From NCBI RefSeq assembly GCF_000687995.1, contig NZ_JIAC01000001.1, positions 496,001 to 560,000 of the forward strand: DNA of 64,000 nt. Direction: 5' to 3'. Positions 47,411 to 55,332 of the stretch are shown in pieces; the stretch's first letter is position 1, and every line of letters starts with the position of its first letter. Position numbers and translations under genes: made by a program. Under the pieces are notes generated by a model. That model had not been told where the DNA came from. It ran no database searches and saw nothing but the letters and a program-made list of their open reading frames with translations. The DNA comes from Selenomonas ruminantium AC2024. Its GTDB lineage: Bacteria; Bacillota; Negativicutes; Selenomonadales; Selenomonadaceae.

Positions 47411-47884
47411 ATGTCGCAGATGTCAATGGAAACGTTACTGGCCCTGCAGAATCTGGCGGCCAAATCATATACGAGCACAACTGCCACAAAGAAGAAGGAT
47501 ACGGAAAATACGGATAGCTACAGCGATATTTGGGCCAAGGTGCAAAAAGAACAGGAAGAATGGGATAAGACCCTCAATGAATACGACCTGACGAAGTACA
47601 AACTATCCCTGATGGACAGCTTCTGGTCAGACAGTACCCGCAAGACCCAGGACTACCTCTACAGCTACTACAAGCGCCAGCAGAGAACACTCAATCAGCA
47701 GGCCATCAACGAAATCGCCCAGAACATCTCCTGGCTCAACCAGTTAAATAACAGCGGCCTCCTCAACGGCAATATCGACACCGAAGCCGCCAAGGCCACC
47801 AGCAAAGCCTTAACCACGGCTCTGCAGACCACCGTGCTGGCCAGCATTAAGAACTATCAGCTTAATTCGTTTTTGGGGATTTAA
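47411..47884 (+). CDS. Hypothetical protein, helical, Ser/Thr/Asn/Gln-rich
   Basis: A 157-residue polar protein with no signal peptide. The first 35 residues are rich in Ser, Thr and Lys; the rest is predicted helical with many Gln and Asn (QQRTLNQQAINEIAQNISWL, KALTTALQTTVLASIKNYQL). I do not recognise a family. Its start codon abuts a terminator hairpin whose 3' arm supplies the ribosome site, so translation may be limited when the hairpin forms. Confidence 0.6.
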   Translation: MSQMSMETLLALQNLAAKSYTSTTATKKKDTENTDSYSDIWAKVQKEQEEWDKTLNEYDLTKYKLSLMDSFWSDSTRKTQDYLYSYYKRQQRTLNQQAINEIAQNISWLNQLNNSGLLNGNIDTEAAKATSKALTTALQTTVLASIKNYQLNSFLGI

Positions 47885-47953
47885 GCTTTTCCGGTCAGGT
47901 TGTGCTAAAATAATAGTAGAAATATTCTTTAGGTGACAGGAAGGTGACCGGCA

Positions 47954-48223
47954 ATGAAGAACTTTTACTCCGAAGTTGATGACGTTACGTTGACTTATAG
48001 TGATATAAAGACTACTGATGATGGTATGGAATATATCCGTATCTACTTTGAAAAGCCCATAGAGGGGGGATTCTCCTTCTTGGAATCGGTTATTCCCGGC
48101 TTGGATATAAAGGAAACAGAGGGCTTTTCTGATGAGGAGGTTACGGATTTATTAGGTTATGCCAATAGAAACGCCTTCATTATCTGGCGGTTAGCCAAAG
48201 AGGGGAGTGCTGGCATTGCCTAA
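47954..48223 (+). CDS. Small hypothetical protein paired with a DUF4160 protein
   Basis: An 89-residue acidic protein with a beta-rich N-terminal half (VTLTYSDIKTTDDGMEYIRIYFE) and a helical C-terminal half (GFSDEEVTDLLGYANRNAFIIWRLA). Its gene overlaps the downstream DUF4160 gene by eight bases. DUF4160 genes are commonly found beside small partner genes in toxin-antitoxin-like loci, which suggests the two act together; the function is unproven. Confidence 0.6.
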   Translation: MKNFYSEVDDVTLTYSDIKTTDDGMEYIRIYFEKPIEGGFSFLESVIPGLDIKETEGFSDEEVTDLLGYANRNAFIIWRLAKEGSAGIA

Positions 48224-48464
48224 AGTATGTCGTTTAGGAAAATATGTTATTTTCTTTTGGTCAAATGAGAATGATGAGCCCATCCATGTACATGTATGCG
48301 AAGGAACTCCCCATGAGGATGCCACAAAAATATGGATGGACGGCATGATTAGGGTGGCGCACAACAAAAGCCGCATTCCGGCAAAGGACTTAAATACAAT
48401 CATGCAATGGCTGGCGGCAAATAGAGAGACCGTTGAGAATAAATGGAATACGCATTTTGAATAA
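48216..48464 (+). CDS. DUF4160 domain protein
   Basis: An 82-residue protein. Starting at the TTG at 48216 gives MPKVCRLGKYVIFFWSNEND, the normal DUF4160 N-terminus, with AGGGGAG eight bases upstream; a GTG three codons earlier is less typical. EPIHVHVCEG corresponds to the PxHxH motif. The end has PAKDLNTIMQWLAANRETVE. It overlaps the preceding small gene. The domain is frequent in small mobile two-gene units. Confidence 0.75.
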   Translation: MPKVCRLGKYVIFFWSNENDEPIHVHVCEGTPHEDATKIWMDGMIRVAHNKSRIPAKDLNTIMQWLAANRETVENKWNTHFE

Positions 48465-48478
48465 TATAAATAATATAT

Positions 48479-48551
48479 TCAAACTTCGCACATCCAAAAT
48501 AAGCCTGCTATCAGGATTAGCATAGGGCTTTGACATCTAAAATTGCGACTT
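48479..48551. repeat. Degenerate relative of the 49004 hairpin
   Basis: The left half (TTCAAACTTCGCACATCCAA) closely matches the left arm at 49004. The right half keeps GGCTT and TTGCGA, but the part between them reads as if turned around (GACATCTAAAAT). It lies on the other side of the gene at 48640-48990. Confidence 0.5.
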
Positions 48552-48639
48552 AATGTACACTGTTTTAGGAAGCTATGCCATAAGGCAAATTTTGAAGTTC
48601 CTCACGGGAGAAAGTAAATTACAACAAGGGGGGAGCGAT

Positions 48640-48990
48640 ATGTTCAAGAAAGTTATTGTGGTCATATTTCTGTTAACTGGAATATGGACTAATGCAGGCA
48701 ATATATCATATTTTCCATCATCGGTTGCTTATGCTGAAGATGTAGTCGTGTATGATGAACCTAGATACACAGTTATAGTAAAAGCAGTATATCCACTAGG
48801 AACCAACCATTTTGATACGGATATTGAATTTATATTCGACTATCCCACCGATATAACGCATTACGAATTTCGACTAGTAAGAGGACAATGGATATTCCGT
48901 ACCCATAGAAATACTAATGGTCCGTGGCGCCCTGTTTATCAAGACAAAGTAGCGCAAGCTATCTGGGATTATGCTTATTATAACCAATAA
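48640..48990 (+). CDS. Small exported protein of unknown function
   Basis: A 116-residue protein when started at MFKKVIVVIFLLTGIW after GGGGGGAG. There is a signal peptide of about 31 residues with a likely cleavage after SVAYA. The mature part (YTVIVKAVYPLGTNHF, FIFDYPTDITHYEFRLVRG, WIFRTHRN) is probably an all-beta domain. It is AT-rich like its neighbours and flanked on both sides by related repeat sequences. No family recognised. Confidence 0.6.
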   Translation: MFKKVIVVIFLLTGIWTNAGNISYFPSSVAYAEDVVVYDEPRYTVIVKAVYPLGTNHFDTDIEFIFDYPTDITHYEFRLVRGQWIFRTHRNTNGPWRPVYQDKVAQAIWDYAYYNQ

Positions 48991-49003
48991 TATAGATCAG
49001 AAA

Positions 49004-49073
49004 CTCAAACTTCGCATATCTGAAATAAGCTCTCTACGGGACAGTGGCTTGTTTTAGATGTGCGAATTTTGAG
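49004..49073. repeat. Inverted repeat/hairpin between the small exported gene and the nuclease gene
   Basis: 27-nt arms (49004-49030 and 49047-49073) match in 22 positions around a 16-nt loop. No T run follows, so it is not a clear terminator. The left arm is repeated at 48479, 525 bp upstream. Confidence 0.7.
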
Positions 49074-49095
49074 TAATATATAAGAGGAAAATAAA

Positions 49096-50754
49096 ATGGA
49101 ACCCATATTAGTAATAGTAGTTTTGGTGTTTTTATATATTTTTCATTTGAGATTTAAAGTGTCACATCTAAGAGAAGAAGTAAAGAAAATAAGCGATGAG
49201 AAACAATATGAATTAATTTCTAAAGTTAATGATAATATAAGGATGAAAAATGAGGAGTTTGAAGACAAAGTCAATGGGTTTGTTAAAAAGGTAAATGAAC
49301 TTCAAAAAGAAATAAAAATTTTATTGAATAAGAAACATGAGGACCATGGGATAAGAAGAAAATCATTAAGAGGGGATTTACTAGAAGATGCGATTGATTA
49401 TATAATTAGCGAACAAAAAAATATAAATGAAACATACAAAATATGGATTGACAAAATAAATAATGAAAGTAATACGAAGAAAAGGGAGATAGAAGATAAG
49501 GAAAGAGAATTTAGCAATAAAAAACAAGAAATACTTGATGAGATAGAGTCTTATTCACAAAAAAGAAGAAAAATATTTACAAGACGGGTAAATGAGATCA
49601 TCCAAATAATAAAAGAACTTCAAGATAAAACATATTTAATCACAGGTGAGAAATATGAAGAAAGTAGTGTGAGTTACGTATCGGGAGAAGGAGATGTATT
49701 AGAGAAAGCACTTAAAGAACTAGTGAATGGGCAGAAAAACATAAATGACGAGTATAAAAAGATACAGGAGAAAGTGACGATGCAAAAGGAGTTACTTTCG
49801 AAAAAAATTATAGAATTTCCTTTTTTAACCACTGTGCTTGCAGATTATGATACAGCAAAAGAAAAAGCTGCTATTGAATATTTAACATATAAAAGGCAAT
49901 CTGCGCCTAAAACGGCAAAGATAGTAGAAGAGATAAAACAAGAAAAGAAAAAGTGTTTGGAAGAATTATATGCTTATAGATGGGAATTAGCATATCTGCA
50001 TAATTTGTTACCCTGGCTTGGAGAAATGGAACGTGAGCCAGTATCTTCTCCAGTAGTATATAATGATGAGAACAACAAAGATAGCGTTGCAAATTGGGTA
50101 AGTCCTAAAGAATATAAAGAGTTATCGGAGATAGATAGAAATCAGTTAGCGCTAGACCGATATATGAAGCGTAAAAAGACAAAATGGCAAATCGGAATGG
50201 AGTATGAAAGATATATAGGATATAGATATGAGAAAAAAGGGTACAAGGTTAAATATTTTGGTATAGAGGAAGGCTTAGAAGATTTGGGGCGTGATTTGAT
50301 ATGTTATAGAGAAAATGATATTCATGTTGTTCAATGTAAGTGTTGGTCTGCCAAAAAAGAAATACATGAAAAACATATCAATCAATTATTTGGTACTACT
50401 GTAATGTACTATTTCTCGGAAATAAATCCTAAAGGTAGCTTTAGCGAATTCTATAACTATATAAAAAATGGTCATTTGATTCCGGTTTTTGTAACGACGA
50501 CGAGTTTTTCGCCTACAGCTAGGAAGTTTGCAAAATCATTGAAGGTCTTGGCTTTGACTGTACCTTTAGATGATTACCCCATGATTAAATGTAATATTAA
50601 TCGTACAACAGGAGAAAAAATTTATCATTTACCATTTGACCAGCAATACGATAAATGTGTAATAGACCAATCAGAAGGCGAATTTTATGCAAAAACTGTA
50701 AAAGAAGCAGAAGCTAATGGATTTAGAAGAGCAATGAGGTGGCACGGAAATTAG
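49096..50754 (+). CDS. Membrane-anchored coiled-coil protein with Mrr-like restriction endonuclease domain
   Basis: A 552-residue protein. One N-terminal membrane helix (residues 3-20) is followed by long charged coiled coils (about 22-300). The nuclease-like domain (about 355-480) has GMEYERYIGYRYEKKGY near 366, Asp at about 399-400 in GRDLI and VVQCKCW near 412, a D...QxK version of the PD-(D/E)xK site seen in Mrr-type enzymes. The end has FYAKTVKEAEANGFRRA, a short Cys-poor variant of a tail found after such domains. The gene is much more AT-rich than its surroundings, a sign of transfer. It may be a defence nuclease acting at the membrane. Confidence 0.75.
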   Translation: MEPILVIVVLVFLYIFHLRFKVSHLREEVKKISDEKQYELISKVNDNIRMKNEEFEDKVNGFVKKVNELQKEIKILLNKKHEDHGIRRKSLRGDLLEDAIDYIISEQKNINETYKIWIDKINNESNTKKREIEDKEREFSNKKQEILDEIESYSQKRRKIFTRRVNEIIQIIKELQDKTYLITGEKYEESSVSYVSGEGDVLEKALKELVNGQKNINDEYKKIQEKVTMQKELLSKKIIEFPFLTTVLADYDTAKEKAAIEYLTYKRQSAPKTAKIVEEIKQEKKKCLEELYAYRWELAYLHNLLPWLGEMEREPVSSPVVYNDENNKDSVANWVSPKEYKELSEIDRNQLALDRYMKRKKTKWQIGMEYERYIGYRYEKKGYKVKYFGIEEGLEDLGRDLICYRENDIHVVQCKCWSAKKEIHEKHINQLFGTTVMYYFSEINPKGSFSEFYNYIKNGHLIPVFVTTTSFSPTARKFAKSLKVLALTVPLDDYPMIKCNINRTTGEKIYHLPFDQQYDKCVIDQSEGEFYAKTVKEAEANGFRRAMRWHGN

Positions 50755-50770
50755 AATGTGAATAGCCTAA

Positions 50771-50971
50771 GGCACGGGCAGGGAGCTTTACTAAGCGAAG
50801 CCTTTGCCCGTTGGCGTAAAGAAATAAAATTTTGCCTTCCGCTATTTCCTCTAAAAAGGTCTTTTGTCTGAGCAAAGCGAGTTTAAGACCGTTTAGAGGA
50901 TAAGTTAGAAGGCAAAATTTTATTTTAGCCAGCGGGCAACAGCGCAGCGTGTAAAGCTCCCTGCCCGTGCC
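50771..50971. repeat. Near-complete 200-bp palindrome, short member of the stem-loop family
   Basis: Outer arms of 20 nt (50771-50790 and 50952-50971) and inner arms of 18 nt (50822-50839 and 50908-50925) are perfectly complementary. Between them lies a hairpin TCCTCTAAA... / ...GTTTAGAGGA with loop CTGAGCAAAGCGAG. The loop and the GACCGTTTAGAGGA box resemble CTGAACGCAGTGAA and GGTCGTTTAGCGGA in the element at 20157-20638. It follows the AT-rich nuclease gene and precedes the purine permease stop, so it could end both transcripts. Confidence 0.8.
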
Positions 50972-50993
50972 GCCTTAATATATCGTTTTTAAG

Positions 50994-52301
50994 TTATGAC
51001 CGCATAACAAGATTGATAAGAAAAGCCAAACTAATCACCAGCATAATCGGCTTAACTTCTTTATACCGTCCCGTAGTCAGCTTCAGCACCACATAGCTGA
51101 TAAAACCAAAGGCAAAGCCGCTGGCGATGCTGTAGGTCAGCGGCATCATAATGATGGTCAGGAAGGCCGGTACGCCGTCGGTGAGGTCGGAAAAGTCAAT
51201 GTCCTTGACGGAAGAAATCATCAAAGCACCGATGAGAATCAGCGCAGAGGCCGTCGCATAGCTGGGCACTAAGGCAATCAGCGGGGCGAACAGCAGCAGG
51301 GAGAGGAAGCCGAGCGCCGTGATAACGGCGGTAAGTCCTGTGCGGCCGCCGGCTTCAATACCCGTGGCGCTTTCCAGATAAGTGGTTACGGTAGAGGTGC
51401 CGACAAACGCACTGCCAATTGTGGCGAAGGCGTTCATGGTCAGTGCCTTGTTGAGGCCAGGGATTTCGCCATCTTCCTGCACCATATTGGCCCGGCGGGT
51501 CAAACTGATGAGCGTGCCGATATTATCGAAGAGTTCCACCATGGTAAAGGTGAAGATGATGGAGATAATCCCATAGTCCCAGGCACCTGCAATATCAAGC
51601 TGGACGAAGGAACCACTCACTGAGGGAATGTCGAAGCTGATAATATCGCTGATACCGTGGGGAATGGGAGAATATCCCAGCGCCATGGAGAGCAGTGTGG
51701 TCACGCCGATGCTGATGAGGATAGCTCCCTGCACGCCACGCACCATGAGAATGACTGTGAGCGCCAGTGTGAACATGGCAAAGACGGGGGCAGGCTGGGT
51801 AACGTCACCGAGCGCTACAAAGGTTGACGGGTCAGCTTGCAGGACACCGGCATTCTTGAGGCCAATAAAAGCGATAAACAGGCCGATACCGACCGTGATG
51901 GCCGCTTTGAGCGTATCCGGTACGGCATGAATGATGGCTTTCATAATGCCGCCGCAGGTCAGAATCAGAAAGACAATGCCCGAAAAGAACACGGCACCGA
52001 GGGCCACAGTCCAATGCAGGTGCAGGCTGCCGCAGACGTAGTAGGAAAAGAACGCGGCAAGGCCAAGTCCGGGGGCAAGTGCCACCGGGTAATTGACCAG
52101 CACACCCATAAAGAGGGTGGACACAGCGGTAATCAAAATCGTAGCAGCGATAGATGCTTCCTGGGGCACACCGGCATCCGTGAGCATGTGGGGAATGACA
52201 AAAACGATATAGGCCATGGCAATGAACGTGGTCAGCCCGGCAAAGAATTCTGTGCGTACCGTCGTTTCGCGGTCGCTCAGCTTAAATAGGCGGTCTAGCA
52301 T
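50994..52301 (-). CDS. NCS2 family purine permease
   Basis: A 435-residue transporter with about twelve membrane segments. Conserved pieces are FFAGLTTFIAMAYIVFVIP at the start, MGVLVNYPVALAPGLGLAAFFSY, TVGIGLFIAFIGLKNAG, and the later TMVELFDNIGTLISLTRRA and TSTVTTYLESATGIEAGGRTG in parts. These match the AzgA/PbuG/PbuO subgroup for guanine, hypoxanthine or adenine. No purine riboswitch was found upstream; an inverted-repeat element lies there instead. Confidence 0.9.
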   Translation of the reverse strand: MLDRLFKLSDRETTVRTEFFAGLTTFIAMAYIVFVIPHMLTDAGVPQEASIAATILITAVSTLFMGVLVNYPVALAPGLGLAAFFSYYVCGSLHLHWTVALGAVFFSGIVFLILTCGGIMKAIIHAVPDTLKAAITVGIGLFIAFIGLKNAGVLQADPSTFVALGDVTQPAPVFAMFTLALTVILMVRGVQGAILISIGVTTLLSMALGYSPIPHGISDIISFDIPSVSGSFVQLDIAGAWDYGIISIIFTFTMVELFDNIGTLISLTRRANMVQEDGEIPGLNKALTMNAFATIGSAFVGTSTVTTYLESATGIEAGGRTGLTAVITALGFLSLLLFAPLIALVPSYATASALILIGALMISSVKDIDFSDLTDGVPAFLTIIMMPLTYSIASGFAFGFISYVVLKLTTGRYKEVKPIMLVISLAFLINLVMRS

Positions 52302-52324
52302 AACTCCTCCTAAAATTATAGATA

Positions 52325-52436
52325 TAAGCCTTCCCCTTTGGAGAAGGTGGACGCGCAGCGCCCGGATGAGGTTCAGGTATGCTTTACCTCATCCGGCAAC
52401 CTTTCGGTTGCCACCTTCCCCAAAGGGGAAGGCTAT
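52325..52436. repeat. Inverted-repeat element between fruA and the purine permease
   Basis: Arms at 52328-52350 and 52411-52433 (GCCTTCCCCTTTGG... and complement, one mismatch) enclose GGATGAGGT / ACCTCATCC and GGCAACC / GGTTGCC. The GGGAAGGTGGC-type repeat with CGGATGAGG resembles miniature elements scattered in many Firmicutes. It is not related in sequence to the 16-, 20- and 50-kb elements. Confidence 0.75.
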
Positions 52437-52461
52437 TATATGTTTTTTTTTTTGTTAGTGA

Positions 52462-54357
52462 TTAGTCCTTGATGGGCTTTTTCAGTACGGACAGTACAAT
52501 GCAGCCTACTACAGCACCAATGATGATGGCTGCCAGGTACATACCTGCATTGCCGATGGTCGGTACTACGAAGATACCGCCATGGGGAGCACGCAGGGTG
52601 CAGTCAAAGGCCATGGACAGGGCACCAGCCGTAGCGGAACCGATGAATACGGAAGGAATCACGCGCAGGGGGTCACCAGCGGCGAACGGAATAGCACCTT
52701 CGGTGATGAAGGACATACCCATTACATAGTTGGTGATACCAGCTTTGCGTTCGCTTTCGGTGAAGCGGTTCTTGAAGAACGTCGTGCACAGAGCGATAGC
52801 CAGAGGCGGAACCATACCGCCAGCCATAACAGCAGCCATTACATGGTATTCGCCGGAAGCGAGAAGGCCAGTACCCGTTACATAAGCTGCCTTGTTGATG
52901 GGGCCGCCCATGTCGATAGCCATCATGCCGCCCATTACGATACCCAGCATAATGCGGGCGTTCGGATCCATGTTCTTGAGGGTTTCAACGAGCCAGGTGT
53001 TGATTGCACCAACCGGCGGAGCAATGATGAACATGCTGATGAAACCGATAATCAGAATACCGAAGAACGGATAGAGCAGAACGGGCTTGATGCCGTCCAG
53101 AGATTCCGGCAGGCAGGAGAATGCCTTCTTCAGGAAGTTTACGGCGTAACCGGCAACGAAACCGGCTACGAGAGCGCCGAGGAAGCCGGAACCCGTCGTA
53201 CCAGCCAGCGCACCGCCGACGAAACCTACAGCAAGGCCCGGACGGTCAGCAATGGACATAGCGATAAAGCCGGCGAGAATCGGCAGCATGAAGCCGAAGG
53301 AAGCACCGCCAATATCCATGAAGAACTTAGCCAGCGGCGTATTGGAACCAAATTTGCTCGGGTCGATGGAGTAATCATCGAACAGGAAGGCCATGGCAAT
53401 CAGGATACCACCGCCAACAACGAAGGGCAGCATGTGGCTGACACCGTTCATGAGGTGCTTGTAAATCTGACGGCCGAGGCTTTCACCGGATACATCAGCA
53501 GCAGATTCTTCTGCATCAGCGCCGGAAGCATGATAGATGGGAGCGTTGCCGGACAGGGCACGGTCAAGGAGTTCGTCAGCCTTGTTGATGCCGTCAGCAA
53601 CCTTGGTGATGATGGTCGGTTTGCCATCGAAACGGGCCATAGCGACGTTCTTATCAGCAGCGACGATGATAGCGTCAGCTTTGGCGATTTCTTCAGCGGT
53701 CAGTACGTTCTTAGCACCGCCGGAGCCGTTGGTTTCAACCTTGATGGTGATGCCGCGCTTTTTGGCATGCTGTTCGAGGCTTTCCGCAGCCATGAAGGTG
53801 TGGGCAATACCCGTCGGGCAGGCCGTAACAGCCAGCACCTGAATGTGGTCGGCTTTCGGCGCTTCTTCTACTGCCTCTGCAGCCGCCGGAGCAACGAATT
53901 TGCCGTCTTCTTTGGCATCGATGAGTTTCAGGAATTCATCATTGCTCTTGGCAGCAATCAGAGCTTCCTTGAAGTCCGGGTCCATAATCATGGTAGCCAG
54001 CTTGGACAGGATTGCCAGATGGTCATCATTGGCAGAGTCCGGAGCAGCAATCATGAAGAACAGGCGGCTCGGCTGGCCGTCCATGGACTCAAAATCCATA
54101 CCAGCAGGAACCGTCATAGCAGCAAGGCCTGCTGCCTTTACACCAGCACTCTTGGCATGGGGAGTGGCGATACCGTCGCCAAGGCCAGTGGTGCCGGATG
54201 CTTCGCGGGCGAATACATCCTTGGTGTACTGTTCTTTGTCGGAAAGGTTGCCGCCAGCTTCCATGAGGTCAGCCAGCTGATTAATGGCTGCAGCTTTGTC
54301 AGCCGGGGAGGCGCCCAGAACGATGCTCTCGTTCTTGAGCAGGTCAGTGATACGCAT
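52462..54357 (-). CDS. fruA: Fructose PTS enzyme IIABC
   Basis: A 631-residue fusion in the order IIA-IIB-IIC. IIA (1-150) has the phosphorylated His in GIATPHAKSAG near residue 63. IIB (about 165-265) has the phosphocysteine in VTACPTGIAHTFMAAE. IIC (about 300-630) has eight or more membrane segments with GGGILIAMAFLFDD and GGMMAIDMGGPINKAAY. It imports fructose as fructose 1-phosphate, which FruK next door phosphorylates. The start at 54357 (MRITDLLKNE) follows AAAGGAGAG; a longer reading is not supported. Confidence 0.95.
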   Translation of the reverse strand: MRITDLLKNESIVLGASPADKAAAINQLADLMEAGGNLSDKEQYTKDVFAREASGTTGLGDGIATPHAKSAGVKAAGLAAMTVPAGMDFESMDGQPSRLFFMIAAPDSANDDHLAILSKLATMIMDPDFKEALIAAKSNDEFLKLIDAKEDGKFVAPAAAEAVEEAPKADHIQVLAVTACPTGIAHTFMAAESLEQHAKKRGITIKVETNGSGGAKNVLTAEEIAKADAIIVAADKNVAMARFDGKPTIITKVADGINKADELLDRALSGNAPIYHASGADAEESAADVSGESLGRQIYKHLMNGVSHMLPFVVGGGILIAMAFLFDDYSIDPSKFGSNTPLAKFFMDIGGASFGFMLPILAGFIAMSIADRPGLAVGFVGGALAGTTGSGFLGALVAGFVAGYAVNFLKKAFSCLPESLDGIKPVLLYPFFGILIIGFISMFIIAPPVGAINTWLVETLKNMDPNARIMLGIVMGGMMAIDMGGPINKAAYVTGTGLLASGEYHVMAAVMAGGMVPPLAIALCTTFFKNRFTESERKAGITNYVMGMSFITEGAIPFAAGDPLRVIPSVFIGSATAGALSMAFDCTLRAPHGGIFVVPTIGNAGMYLAAIIIGAVVGCIVLSVLKKPIKD

Positions 54358-54420
54358 AATGTTCTCTCCTTTGCAAATAAAAGAATTATATATAATGCCT
54401 AAAAGGCGAGATCCCAAATG

Positions 54421-55329
54421 TTAAGCGATGGTGGCCAGCAGTGCTTCAACTTCCGGACGGGTAGCGAGATTTTCGCTGAACGCGGAAGCAGAACCCGTAG
54501 CTACGCCCATGTGGAAGGCTTTTTCAAAGTCGCCATTGGATTCCATGTAACCCGTGATGAAACCGGCTACCATGGAGTCGCCAGCGCCGACGGAGTTGAT
54601 GAGCTTGCCCTTCGGTGCCGGGCACTTATAAGACTGGCCTTCCGCCGTCAAGAGGATGGCACCGTCGCCAGCCATGGAAATCAGCACGTTCTGTGCGCCT
54701 TTTTCCTGCAGCTTCTTGGCATAGGTGATGATTTCTTCGTCCGTGGTGAGTTTCACGCCGAACATATCGCCGAGTTCGTGATTGTTGGGCTTAATGAGGA
54801 ACGGATGATACTGGAGCACGTTGAGAAGCAGGTTCTTCTCAGCGTCAACCACGATGCGGATACCCTTGCCGTCAAGGCGGGCCATGATGCGCTGATAGAT
54901 GTCATCCGGCAGGGTCTTGGGAATGGAACCGGCCAGTACCAGCGTGTCACCTTCTACGAGTTTGTCGAGCTGTGCAAAGAGTTCAGCCTGCTTGGCTTCG
55001 CTGATGTCCGGGCCCTGACCGTTGATTTCCGTCTCCGTGCTGGCTTTGGCCTTTACGTTGATACGGGAGAAACCTTCGTCAAGCTGTACGAAATCGCTCT
55101 TGACGCCGAATTCCTTGAGCTGGCGCTTGATTTCTTCGCCGGTGAAGCCAGCGACAAAACCCAGGGCGCTGTTGTCATGGCCCATATTCTTCAGCACGAT
55201 GGACACGTTGATGCCCTTGCCGCCAGCCAGAACCTGCTCATAGTTGACGCGGTTGATGGCACCGGCGGTGAAGTTGTCCAGACGGACGATGTAATCCAGG
55301 GATGGATTGAAGGTTACGGTGTAAATCAT
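54421..55329 (-). CDS. fruK: 1-phosphofructokinase
   Basis: A 302-residue PfkB-family sugar kinase. It begins MIYTVTFNPSLDYIVRL, has GGKGINVSIVLKNMG near residue 37 and the catalytic anion hole GAGDSMVAGFITGYM near 247. It makes fructose 1,6-bisphosphate from fructose 1-phosphate. It lies between fruR and fruA with gaps of 3 and about 60 bp. Confidence 0.96.
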   Translation of the reverse strand: MIYTVTFNPSLDYIVRLDNFTAGAINRVNYEQVLAGGKGINVSIVLKNMGHDNSALGFVAGFTGEEIKRQLKEFGVKSDFVQLDEGFSRINVKAKASTETEINGQGPDISEAKQAELFAQLDKLVEGDTLVLAGSIPKTLPDDIYQRIMARLDGKGIRIVVDAEKNLLLNVLQYHPFLIKPNNHELGDMFGVKLTTDEEIITYAKKLQEKGAQNVLISMAGDGAILLTAEGQSYKCPAPKGKLINSVGAGDSMVAGFITGYMESNGDFEKAFHMGVATGSASAFSENLATRPEVEALLATIA

Positions 55330-55332
55330 TTC

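Noticed and set aside
52302-52461. Purine riboswitch upstream of the NCS2 permease
   Set aside because: The conserved purine aptamer core is not seen; the region is an inverted-repeat element.
52582-54402. Plus-strand reading frame of 606 codons opposite fruA
   Set aside because: Low-complexity product rich in His, Asp and Ser; antisense shadow of a certain PTS gene.
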